Below, piece by piece: positions 56,401-64,000 of a DNA stretch of 64,000 nucleotides. The notes beneath the pieces were generated by a model that worked only from the letters and a program-made list of their open reading frames with translations, had not been told where the DNA came from and did not search any database. The stretch lies in contig NC_134357.1 in NCBI RefSeq assembly GCF_048569485.1, positions 335,286,742 to 335,350,741 of the forward strand, read 5' to 3'. The stretch comes from Anomaloglossus baeobatrachus. Taxonomy: Eukaryota > Chordata > Amphibia > Anura > Aromobatidae. Positions within the stretch are counted from its first letter, which is position 1. Each line of letters begins with the position of its first letter. Made by a program: the position numbers and the translations under genes.

Positions 56401-59400
56401 AACGCAAAAATTATTAACATGCTGCGTTTTTGTGGGCACCACAAAAACGCAGCTAAAAAAAACGCTGTGTGCAGACAGCAAAAATGAAAACTCATAGACT
56501 TTGCTGGGGAAGCAAAGTCATGCAGTTTTCTGAGCAAAAACGCACCTGAAAAACACGCAAAAACGCCGCGAAAAACGCACTGTGCGCACATAGCCTTATA
56601 TCCATCTTTTGACAAGGAGTGCACCGTGGCATTTACTGGAATTTGTACTACATGGAGATCAGGGTTAGAGAAGTGTAAGCTCTGGGGCACCGCTGAGAGA
56701 ATTCCAGCCGTTGCTGCCAAGGACTCGGAGTTTGTGGCTAATCTTATAATCTGGAGCTGACTCTGCAGGACATTGCGGGGTGGAGGGGCTGCTGGTGTTT
56801 TTCGGTTTATTAGTAAAACTTGTTATTTTACAGTTATGCACAGACTCACCTGCCCCTACCCTACATATCATACCACAACCGGCTTATTTTACAGATCCTA
56901 CAGGTTAACCCTTTACATATACAGAACTAATATATCAGCAGAAAGCTCTGATTTGGAAAGGCTTTGAGGATAAATGTAGGCAATTATATAACTACTAATT
57001 ATGTATATCCAAAATTTTACCTTTATAGCAGAATATTGATCTAAGGACATACAGGATAACTCTGCTTTTCCATGGGGAAATTATATTATCAGCAAATGAT
57101 GTACAAGGACCATCAATATAATTATGATAGCTAATCAAAGGGAATCTGTCACCAGGTTTATAATACCTAATCTGAGAACAGCATGACGTAGGGGCAGAGA
57201 TCCTGATTCCAGCAATGTGTCACTTACTGGGCTGCTTAGTGTAGTTTTGATAAAATCACTGATTAATCAGCTGTAGATTATCATTAGAGGACTACTTGGC
57301 CTGTTGCCAGGTAGTCCAGCATATTCATGAGCTCTGTATAACTGCTAGATCTGCAGCAGAGAAAACATTGATTTTATCAAAATGACAGCAAACAGTTCAG
57401 TAAGTGACACATCGCTGGAATCAGGGTCTCTGTCTCTACATTATGCTGCCCTCAGACGACCTAGCAAAAACCTGGTGACAGATTCCCTTTAAGACAGTCT
57501 GTATTGTGTTAAAGGGAATCTGTCAGCTGATACTTGTTGCCCAAACCATGGACAACACACATCAACCGCTAGCTGTATGATCTCAGCCATGCATGTTTGA
57601 GTCTAAAATGCCGCGGTTTTTCAGAAAAATATAAACTTTCTAGGAACTGAACCATGCCTGTGCACAAGTGGTAAGCATATATATGCAAAGACAGGTCTAT
57701 GTGTGTCTATGGAATCCATAGCTCTCTTTTTGATTAGCCAGCCTGGCACAACGTCACATGTGCATCACACCAGAAAAATGACGTCGTACCAAGCCGGCTA
57801 GTCAAAAGAGGAGCAGGGGATGCCATCAGGTAAGAGGTGATTCTCAGGGTTCCTGTCCAGTGGTCACAGATTACTGACATGGTCAATGAACTGAGTCCCG
57901 TAAATCGAGTTGCAACATCTCTCCTCATGAACTTTATCATAGCTGGACTCACAACTTGTTGAATATCATAATTATTCAGCCATTTTTACATAGATTTTTA
58001 CAGTACATCAACCTCCTCCTGATCTATGTAATAACTGTACAAAGTATGTATTGTGAAATTTTGATTACCAACTAAACAAGGTTTACTTTTAACAGGTCCT
58101 GCTGGCCAAGCGTAAAAGTGACAATAAGTTCTATGCTGTTAAGGTTCTACAGAAGAAGACCATTCTAAAGCGAAAAGAGGTACTTCATCATGCATATAGC
58201 GGATGAAAGAAGTATTGAACACGTAACAAATTCTCCAAGTAAATATATTTTTAAAGGTGCTATTGATATGAATTTCTCACAAGATGTCGGTAACAGCGCA
58301 TCCAATCCACACAAGCAAAGAAATGAAACCATAGGTGTCCATAAATTAAGTTATGTGTAATAATTTGAAATTACACAAGGAAAAAGTATTGACAGCTAAC
58401 TCTAATTTATTGATTACTTTGTACAAAAGCCTTTGATGGTAATGATGGCTTCAAGATGCCTCCTGTATGGAGAAACTAGTCACATGCATGGCTCAGGTGT
58501 GATTTGGGCCCATTTTCCACATAAATACTCTTCAAGTCCTGAAGGTTCTGTGGGCTCCTTCTATGAACTCTAAGCTTTGGTTCCTTCGATAAATTTTCTA
58601 TTGGATTCAGGTCATGTGATTGACTGGGCCATTCTAGCAGCTTTATTTTATTTCTCTGAAACCAATTGAGAGTTTCCTTGGCTGTGTGTTTCGGATCATT
58701 GTCTTACTGAAATGCCCAACCTCATTTCATCTTCATCATCCTGGTAGATGGCAGCAGATTTTTAGCAAGAATGTCTCGGTACATTTATCCATTCAGCCTT
58801 CCTTCAATTATATGAAGTTTGCCAATGCCGTATGCTGAAAAACAGCCCCAAACCATGATGTTTTCCCCTGCAAACTTCACTGTTGGTATGGTGTTTTTTG
58901 GGGTGATATGCAATGCCTTTTGGCCACCAAACATGGTGTGTATTATGGCATCCAAAGAGTTCAATTTTGGCCTCATCTGGCCAGACTATATTCTCCAGTA
59001 TTTCACAGACTTGTCTAAATGTTGTTTAACAAACATTAAACATCCTTGTATATGCTTTTTGTTCAGTAACGGAGCCTTGCACAGAGAGCGTATATACAGC
59101 GTACATACAGGCCATGGAGGTTGAGTGCTTACTTACTGTTGTTTATTTTCAGAATCAATTGTACCTGCTGATTTCAGGTTTTTCTGTAGCTCTCCACAGG
59201 TGGTCCTTGGCTCCTGGACAATTCTTCTGATAATTCTTTTCACTCATCTGTCTGAAATCTTGGTAGCAGCACCTGGTCGTGGCTACTTTATAGTAAAAAG
59301 AATTTCTTTTCACTTCTGGGTTATGGCCCCAACAGTGCTCACTGGAGCCTTCAGTTGTTTAGAAATGTTTCTGTAACCAATGCCATCAGTATGTTGTGCA

Positions 59401-59948
59401 ACAATATGGTTGCAAAGGTCTTCAGACAGCTCACTGGTTATACCCATCATGAGACGTTTCTTGTGTGGCTCACTAAGTGGCAGGATTTCTTTCTAATTAC
59501 TGATAGATTTCAGCTGGTGTCATGACTTTCCATGGCTTTTTGCACCTCTTTCCTCATGTGTTCCATACTTTTTCCCTTTGTCATTTTTCATTATTACACA
59601 TCACTAAATTTATGGAAATCTATGGTTTGGTTTCTTTGCCTGTGTAGATTGGATGGATGGTTACCAATATTTGGTGAGAAATATATGTACATATTTTAAA
59701 ATATATTTACTTAAAAAATCAGGGACATGTTCAATACTCAGTTCAGCTGCTGTATTCTAGCAATCATATTATTTCAGGTTTCTGAGCCTATAACAATATT
59801 TCTTGTTAATTTATAGCAATCTCACATCATGGCTGAGAGGAATGTTTTGTTGAAGAACCTAAAGCATCCATTTCTTGTGGGTTTGCACTACTCCTTCCAA
59901 ACTCCAGAGAAACTCTATTTTGTCCTGGACTATGTAAATGGAGGAGAG
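44421..59948 (+). CDS. SGK2: SGK2, serum/glucocorticoid-regulated kinase 2 (first 4 coding exons)
   Basis: AGC-family Ser/Thr protein kinase acting downstream of PI3K/PDK1 on ion channels and transporters. Four exons with exact phases give 105 residues: [20 protein letters not shown].. then the ATP loop IGKGSFGKV, the ATP-binding Lys in FYAVKVL, the helix-C Glu in MAERNVLLK, and VLDYVNGGE at the hinge. [25 protein letters not shown] and [10 protein letters not shown] match SGK2 rather than SGK1 (SGK1 has GPSSNPH, EKHIMSER, HFSFQTADKL as I recall). The rest of the kinase domain lies beyond the window. Start choice: ATG 44421 is the only ATG in that exon in frame, but the frame stays open to the acceptor, so an upstream exon could extend it. 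L3MBTL1 upstream fits conserved gene order. Confidence 0.94.
44778..45374 (-). pseudogene. Tc1 transposase, catalytic part
   Basis: [20 protein letters not shown] holds the first Asp (FSDE). [16 protein letters not shown] follows. The usual QDNAxCH second-Asp box reads [10 protein letters not shown], so that Asp is lost. [17 protein letters not shown] has the final Glu. Inactive. Confidence 0.88.
45491..45799 (-). pseudogene. Tc1 transposase, N-terminal DNA-binding part
   Basis: [52 protein letters not shown]: paired-like helix-turn-helix domains and the GRPR hook of Tc1 transposases. The frame ends before the catalytic part, so the gene is broken by at least one frameshift. Confidence 0.88.
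46177..46544. other. SGK2 intron, no firm feature
   Basis: 46378-46430 (GTAACTAGAGTCCAGTGGGC) looks like the start of a dispersed repeat leading into the tandem array. Confidence 0.35.
46545..46985 (+). repeat. Degenerate short tandem array, unit about 20 bp
   Basis: About 20 imperfect copies of CCCATCCTGGTATATATGTC. Gives long chance frames with HPGIYV/ILVYM repeats on both strands. Confidence 0.9.
46986..48075. other. SGK2 intron; inverted words at 47540-47790
   Basis: GTTTGTTGGCGGTCATGTGACC (in part) near 47575-47600 faces GGTCACACGACTGCCAGCAA near 47733-47752, so a small inverted-repeat element is likely. The rest is unrecognised up to the acceptor. Confidence 0.4.
48076..48133 (+). CDS. 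SGK2: SGK2 exon: glycine-rich loop
   Basis: Acceptor TTTTCAG ends at 48075. Completes Asn, then [19 protein letters not shown]; donor GTTTGT at 48134 (weak +3 position but phase exact). Holds the GxGxxG ATP loop. Confidence 0.94.
48918..49482. mobile_element. PIF/Harbinger-like MITE inside microsatellite
   Basis: Ends AGGGTGCTTTACACGCTGCG and (inverted) AGGGTACTTGACACGCTGCG; TAA duplicated at 48915-48917 and 49483-49485. 565 bp. Confidence 0.88.
49720..49994. repeat. Perfect 125-bp palindrome with 25-bp loop
   Basis: 49720-49844 and 49870-49994 are exact reverse complements by reading. The loop holds CTTCCTCAGGACC, the other half of the hammerhead-like core. Confidence 0.92.
49724..50147. 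mobile_element. Foldback insertion with 125-bp arms and hammerhead-like motif
   Basis: TATCTCTCTGTCT occurs at 49711-49723 and 50148-50160 (low complexity, so weak as a target duplication). Inside: perfect inverse arms 49720-49844 and 49870-49994, a 25-bp loop, and a tail to 50147. Same layout as 22805-24002. Confidence 0.7.
49816..49857 (-). ncRNA. Hammerhead-ribozyme-like motif, best copy
   Basis: Minus strand: GGTC + CTGAGGA + AGAGGTCCCTGCACCTT + GAAACGCGTA + GACC. Stem I GGTC/GACC, core CTGANGA, stem II AGGT/ACCT with a CCCTGC loop, the GAAA box, self-complementary ACGCGT in the stem III place, and a GTA cleavage triplet are all in the right order. Stem III is too short to fold alone; known elements with such a stem act as dimers. 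Cleavage is untested. Confidence 0.6.
50614..51091. other. SGK2 intron, no recognised feature
   Basis: AT-rich; no ORF, tandem repeat or inverted ends seen. Confidence 0.4.
51092..51758. mobile_element. Inverted-repeat element with a second palindrome nested inside
   Basis: Outer arms: ATTGATGGCCTAACTTTAGG, GCCGGGGTCCGACA facing TGTCGGACCCCGGC, and inner CAGCTGGAAATGCTCAGTTC facing GAACTGAGCATTTCCAGC. The left arm is interrupted by the palindrome 51164-51447. Confidence 0.65.
51164..51447. mobile_element. Palindromic MITE, GTGTTGAGCGAG ends
   Basis: Ends GTGTTGAGCGAGTAGTTAAC and GTTAACTGCTCGCTCAACAC, TA on both sides; the superfamily is undecided. Long near-palindromic arms including GCGGGCGCAATGTAAGTCAA facing TTGACTTACATTGCGCCCGC. 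Confidence 0.7.
51759..52823. other. SGK2 intron, no recognised feature
   Basis: About 1 kb of AT-rich sequence in which I find no repeat termini or coding signal. Confidence 0.45.
52824..53130. mobile_element. T2/Kolobok-like MITE, 307 bp
   Basis: TTAA at 52820-52823 and 53131-53134; ends AGGGAATCTATCAGCAGGTT and its complement. Same family as 57139-57488. Confidence 0.85.
53131..54382. other. Intron; related TTAAAG repeat start at 53131, rest unrecognised
   Basis: TTAAAGAGAACC, CTACCCAAACCGTGGGCATC parallels 57513 onward (TTAAAGGGAATC, TGCCCAAACCATGGACAACA), so a second T2-type element abuts the first; right end not found. 53430-53760 repeats words seen at 47540-47790. Confidence 0.4.
54645..55093 (+). 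repeat. 125-bp tandem repeat built from two 62-bp halves
   Basis: CCATCCAGG/CCATCCAGA recurs at 54697, 54822, 54947 and 55072. Within each unit CTCCATCCAGGACTGTATGC and CTCCATCCACTAGTGTATGC halves share CAAGGCTCAGCAT, so the unit arose by doubling of a ~62-bp repeat. Confidence 0.93.
55110..55570. repeat. Family-A block
   Basis: GATTGGAATCCGTAGTACAG, GCAGTCCGCAGCCACCC, GCCATCTTTTGGCACTGTAT and CCATCTTTATTGAAATAAAG occur in the same order as in other family-A copies. Here it lies inside a 3-bp-TSD element. Confidence 0.65.
56599..57138. other. SGK2 intron, no recognised feature
   Basis: AT-rich; nothing beyond short open stretches. Confidence 0.4.
57139..57488. mobile_element. T2/Kolobok-like MITE, 350 bp
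   Basis: Ends AGGGAATCTGTCACCAGGTT and AACCTGGTGACAGATTCCCT (by complement); right flank TTAA, left flank TCAA, one base off. Confidence 0.8.
57513..57840. repeat. T2-type repeat, right end not found
   Basis: Opens TTAA then AGGGAATCTGTCAGCTGAT, 20 bp after the previous element. Related to the sequence at 53135. Confidence 0.5.
58096..58179 (+). CDS. SGK2: SGK2 exon: catalytic-lysine strand
   Basis: Acceptor TTTTAACAG ends at 58095. Twenty-eight codons [28 protein letters not shown] with the ATP-binding Lys in AVK; donor GTACTT at 58180. A 10 kb intron separates it from the loop exon. Confidence 0.95.
58215..59734 (-). mobile_element. Tc1-like element, decayed, antisense to SGK2
   Basis: Ends TTGAACACGTAACAAATTC and (inverted) TTGAACATGTCCCTGATTT, TA on both sides. 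Minus frame 58785-58976 encodes [30 protein letters not shown] of a Tc1 transposase; the rest is broken by stops and frameshifts. Sits just after the catalytic-lysine exon. Confidence 0.85.
59817..59948 (+). CDS. SGK2: SGK2 exon: helix C to hinge
   Basis: Acceptor TTTATAG ends at 59816. Forty-four codons [44 protein letters not shown]; donor GTGAGA at 59949. Helix-C Glu in AER pairs with the AVK Lys in this fold. Confidence 0.96.
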
Positions 59949-60377
59949 GTGAGACTGCATACACAGATTAGTGCTTCTTTATTTTCTACCATAATTCAGG
60001 ACCACACAATGGTTTTCATATACCTAGCCGTTCAAAAACCAGGTTGTCTCAGATATCTTTTTTTCTTCGGGTACTGTAGTGGACCAACTCTGTTGCCAGT
60101 AGATCCAAGTTAAGTGAGTTACCTGTAAAATGTAAATGATGTTGAGCCCTGTACTGCATTCACATGTTGCATCTGCATTGTAGTTATTTTCTGCAGTTAA
60201 AATTGCAACTTGTCCGCAACTGTGAATGCAACTGTGTGGTTATAGAAAGGTCTTATCTCAATTGTTTTGGAAAGGGTAAATGATACTGACTGATCTGTGT
60301 GCTGTATTCAGCATATTCTCTTAGTTTGCCTGTACAATCACCCAACTGATTATAAACAAGGTGGATGCAGACATTTA
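59949..60377. other. SGK2 intron, no recognised feature
   Basis: Nothing recognised between the hinge exon donor and the next transposon. Confidence 0.45.
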
Positions 60378-61527
60378 AGGCCCCGTCACACTAAGCAACA
60401 TCGCTAGCAACATCGCTGCTAACGAACAACTTTTGTGACGTAGCAGCGATGTTGCTAGTGATGTTGCTGTGTGTGACATCCAGCAACAACCTGGCCCCTG
60501 CTGTGAGGTCGTTGGTTGTTGCTGAATGTCCTGGGCCATTTTTTAGTTGTTGCTGTCCCGCTGTGAAGCACAGATCGCTGTGTGTGACAGCGAGACAGCA
60601 ACAACTAAATGTGCAGGCAGCAGGAGCCGGCTTCTGCGGAGGCTGGTAACCACAGTAAACATCGGGTAACCAAGAAGCCCTGTCCTTGGTTACCCGATAT
60701 TTACCTTTGTTACCAGCCTCCGCCGCTCTCACTGTCAGTGCCGGCTCCTGCTCCGTGCACATGTAGCTAGGAGAGCAGGGAGCCAGCGCTAAGCATTGTG
60801 CGCTGCTCCCTGCTCTGTGCACATTTAGCTGCAGTACACATCGGGTTAATTAACCCGATGTGTGCTGTAGCTAGGAGAGCAGGGAGCCAGCGCTAAGCAT
60901 TGTGCGCTGCTCCCTGCTCTGTGCACATTTAGCTGCAGTACACCTCGGGTAATTAACCCGATGTGTGCTGTAGCTAGGAGAGCAGGGAGCCAGCGCTAAG
61001 CATTGTGCGCTGCTCCCTGCACATTTAGCTGCAGTACACCTCGGGTAATTAACCCGATGTGTGCTGTAGCTAGGAGAGCAGGGAGCCAGCTCTAAGCATT
61101 GTGCGCTTCTCCCTGCTCTGTGCACATTTAGCTGCAGTACACATCGGGTAATTAACCTGATGTGTGCTGTAACTAGGAGAGCAGGGAGCCAGCGCTAAGC
61201 GGTGTGCGCTGCTCCCTGCTCTCTGCACGTGTAGCTGCGTGCGCTGGTAACCAAGGTAAATATCGGGTTGGTTACCCGATATTTACCTTAGTTACCAAGC
61301 GCAGCATCTTCCACGGGGCGCTGCTGGCTGGGGGCTGGGACACTGGTTGCTGGTGAGCTCACCAGCAACTCGTGTAGCGACGCTCCAGCGATCCCTGCCA
61401 GGTCAGGTTGCTGGTGGGATCGCTGGAGCGTCGCAGTATGACATCTCACCAGCAACCTCCTAGCAACTTACCAGCGATCCCTATCGTTGTTGGGATCGCT
61501 GGTAAGTTGTTTAGTGTGACTGGACCT
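60378..61527. mobile_element. PIF/Harbinger-like element with internal tandem array, 1.15 kb
   Basis: Ends AGGCCCCGTCACACTAAGCA and (inverted) AGGTCCAGTCACACTAAACA; TTA duplicated at 60375-60377 and 61528-61530. Repeated GCAACATCGCTAGCAAC / TTGCTGGTGGGATCGCTGG words near the ends. Confidence 0.85.
60771..61230 (+). repeat. About 103-bp tandem repeat, 4-5 units, palindromic core
   Basis: GAGAGCAGGGAGCCAGC recurs at 60771, 60875, 60978, 61074 and 61177. Each unit carries ACATCGGGT..AATTAACCCGATGT, a palindrome. The 96-bp unit lacks the CTCTGTG-type stretch. Confidence 0.93.
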
Positions 61528-61653
61528 TTAGAAAGGCAATTACATCAGCATTATGTCATAAAGCGATGACCCCAACTACGGTCATTTATGTGATGTGTCC
61601 TTACCAACATACATCGGGGGTCTCAAAGCTCTTATGCTATAATCCTCTTCTCC
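61528..61653. other. Short spacer
   Basis: No recognised feature. Confidence 0.3.
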
Positions 61654-62432
61654 CGTTTCCCCCTGAAAATAGGCCCTAGCATTATTTTACAGGACTTTTG
61701 GAGTATGTTTGAAATATAAGCTATACTCCAAAAATAAGCCCTAGTTACAGTCAGGGCCAGCGTTAGGGGAGTCAAACTATGCAATTTCTCAGGGACTCCA
61801 CTCTCTTATGGACCCCAGCATTTGCATTTTGAGGTTAAGATTGTTTAAGGACCTTTGATGAATTCATAGTCATGTGACCAAAGGTCTCCTAATTGCAGGA
61901 GTCTAAAAGAACTGAACAGGAACCAGGCTGGTATGCAGAACTGGCATTAGGGAGAAGGGAGAGCAATATGGGCAATTTCACTCTCCTAGGTGCCCCAGCA
62001 TTTCTATCCTGATGATAAGACTGTTTAAGGACCTTTGTGACATCATTCCGTGTGACCAAAGGTCTCTTAATTGCAGGAGTCTTAAGTTGACGAGGAGGCA
62101 GGCTGGTATGTATGTGCAGTGTGTGTATACATAGATAAGAGATAGATAGATAGGTAAGAGATGGACGGATAGATAAAAGATCTATAGATAGAGGATAGAT
62201 AGCTAGATAGATAGATAGATACACATCCATGTGTTAACTTTGGAGAATTATGTTGATGTTCCAGAATGCAATATGATTATATTTGAATAAATGTTGATTT
62301 TTTTTTTGTTCAAGAGTAAATGTGAATTGCTGTTCATGGAAAAAAAAGACATCCCCTGAAATTAAGCCCTACTCCATCTTTTGGAGCAAAAAATAATACT
62401 ATTAGACCCTGTCTTATTTTCGGAGAAACACA
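61654..62432. mobile_element. MITE-like repeat with GTTTC-CCGAAAATAAG ends
   Basis: Left GTTTCCCCCTGAAAATAGGC and right (inverted) GTGTTTCTCCGAAAATAAGA are inverted ends, with inner AAATAAGCCCTA words. Contains a ~180-bp duplication (61757-61936 and 61937-62115, sharing TGTTTAAGGACCTTTG) and a GATA-rich microsatellite at 62130-62222. Superfamily not determined. Confidence 0.6.
62130..62222. repeat. (GATA)n-type microsatellite, imperfect
   Basis: ATAGATAAGAGATAGATAGA and TAGATAGATAGATAGATACA tracts with interruptions. Confidence 0.9.
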
Positions 62433-62468
62433 GTATGTCAGTTAGGATGAAATTGGGTCTGACAGATA

Positions 62469-64000
62469 CAGTGGCATGCAAAAGTTTGAGCACCCCTGGT
62501 CAAGTTTACTGATATTCTGAACAATTAAGCAAGTTGAAGATTAAATTATCTGTAAAAGCCATAAAGTTAAGGATAACATATCCTCTGCATTATAGACAAA
62601 AAAAAAAATAAATATATATATTTTTTACATTTTTAAATTCACAACAAAAAATAAAGTTGGCCAATGCAAAATATTGGGTACCCTGCATGGTTAGTACCCT
62701 GCAGCACCCCCTTTGGCAACTATCAAAGCTTGTAAATGTTTTTTGTAGCCAGCCAAGAGTCTTTCAATTTTTGTTTGAGGGATTTTCATGCTTTCTTCCT
62801 TGGAAAAGTCTTCTTGTTCTGTAAGATTCCTGGGTCCTTTTGCATGCACTGCTCTTTTGTGGTCTAGCCACAGATTTTAAATGATGTTCAGATCAGGGCA
62901 CTGTGAGGGCCATTGTAAAACCATCAGCTTGTACCTTTTGACATAGGCTAATGTGGATTTTGAATTGTATTTAGGAACCTTATCCATTTGTAGAAGTCAT
63001 CCTCTTTTCAACTTCAGCTTTTTTACAGATGTTGTTATGTTTGCTTGAAGAATTTGTTAAACTTTAATTGAATCCAGTCTTCCCTCTACCCGTGAAATGT
63101 TCCCAGTGCCATTGGATAGAACACAACCCAAAGCATGATTAATCCACCCCCATGCTTAATGGTTGGCGAGATAGTCTTGTCATGACATTCTGTTTCCTTT
63201 TTTTCCCAAACATTTGGTTTGATCATTGTGGCCAAGGAGTTCTATTTTAACCTCATCAGTTAACACGACTTGTTTCCAAAATACATCAGCCTTGTTTAGA
63301 TGTTATTTTGCATACTTCTGATGCTAAATTTTATGGTTAGGACGCAGGAGAGGCTTTCTTCAGATGACTCTTCCATGAAGGCCATTTTTCTGTAGGTGTC
63401 TCTAAACAGTAGAACAATGTACCACAACTCCTTCGGCTAAATCTTCCTGAAGGACTTTTGCAGTGAAGTGAAGGTTCTGATTTGCCACTTTAGCAATCCT
63501 ACCAGCAGCTCTCACAGAAATTTTGCTTGATTTTCCAGACCTTATCCTGACCTCCACTGTTTCTGTAAGTGCCATTTCTGAATTACTTTTTGAACTAAGG
63601 AAAGGGCAACTTGAAAACGCTTTGCTATTTTCTTCTAGCTTTCTTCTGCTTTGTGGGCCTTCACCATTTTGATTTTCAGAGTGCTAGGCAGCTGCTTTGA
63701 AAAACCCATGGCTGTTGTTTTATTTGCACAAGGTTAGAGGAAGCTGGGTTTTTATAAAGCTGTGAAATTTGCATCACCTGACCTTTCCTAACTATGATAA
63801 TGAACAAGCCACAACCCTAACAGGCTAATTAAGGTCTGAAATGATAGTCAAAGTTATCTGAGCACACAAATCTCCAAGGGTGTTCAAACTTTTGCATTGG
63901 CCCATTTTCATTTTTGTAGTTTTTAAAATGTTAAAGATGAAAATATTTTTTTTGTTCTTACCTAAAATATAAAGGAAATGTGTCATCTTTAACTTTATGC
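62469..64000 (-). mobile_element. Tc1-like element, cut by the window end
   Basis: Left end TACAGTGGCATGCAAAAGTT with TA at 62467-62468; the matching right arm begins near 63878 (GTGTTCAAACTTTTGCATTG) and runs past 64000. The interior is a much broken transposase on the minus strand (CCATGCTTAATGGTTGG, TTGTGGCCAAGGAGTTCT words typical of Tc1 copies). Confidence 0.75.

Larger units (their letters stand above)
54383..56595. mobile_element. PIF/Harbinger-like composite element, 2.2 kb
   Basis: Ends GGGTAAGTTCACACACTGCG and (inverted) GGCTATGTGCGCACAGTGCG; TTA duplicated at 54380-54382 and 56596-56598. Subterminal CGTTTTT/AAAAACG words. Interior: tandem array, family-A block, CAGCTGATGCATCAG words. 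No transposase. Confidence 0.78.

Noticed and set aside
59949-60113. Extension of the SGK2 hinge exon past GTGAGA
   Set aside because: The open frame continues for 55 codons but loses all kinase similarity after NGGE, where the donor lies.

Overview
This window looks like vertebrate, probably frog (anuran), chromosomal DNA. It carries parts of two host genes on the + strand, L3MBTL1 (3' two thirds, 12 exons, 618-21261) and SGK2 (5' part, 4 coding exons, 44421-59948). These genes are also neighbours on human chromosome 20, so the order supports both calls. The amphibian assignment is inferred from the repeat mix: TTAA-flanked AGGG-ended (T2/Kolobok-like) elements, many Tc1/mariner, hAT-like and 3-bp-TSD (PIF/Harbinger-like) elements, CR1 LINEs, and a chromodomain Ty3/Gypsy element. 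I could not search a database, so the species is not determined.

Layout. 1-21261: L3MBTL1 from MBT repeat 2 through MBT3, a C2HC zinc finger and the C-terminal SAM domain; its introns are full of transposons, including a 2.7 kb hAT-like composite, a 325-bp tandem array split by a MITE, and a Sleeping-Beauty-like Tc1 relic. 21262-44371: intergenic, with a 1.2 kb foldback insertion flanked by a 17-bp direct repeat, a 1 kb palindromic T2-like element, CR1 fragments, a nearly whole young Ty3/Gypsy element (31076-36752) and several MITEs. 44372-64000: SGK2 5' end and kinase N-lobe exons; introns hold three Tc1-like elements all antisense to the gene, a microsatellite-bearing dispersed repeat split by two insertions, and large inverted-repeat elements with internal tandem arrays. 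The SGK2 exons that follow the 59817-59948 exon lie beyond the window.

The two host proteins have unrelated jobs: L3MBTL1 is a chromatin compactor that reads mono/dimethyl-lysine, SGK2 a cytosolic AGC Ser/Thr kinase. The most interesting non-gene signals are: (1) three copies of a hammerhead-ribozyme-like core (CTGANGA, about 17 nt, then GAAAC[G/A]CGT), two of them inside foldback insertions, one with complementary stems I and II and a GUA site; (2) an 11-nt self-complementarity in the Gypsy element between the predicted RNA 5' end and the primer-binding site, as expected for Tf1/sushi-type self-priming; (3) several near-perfect palindromes of 40 to 530 bp per arm.
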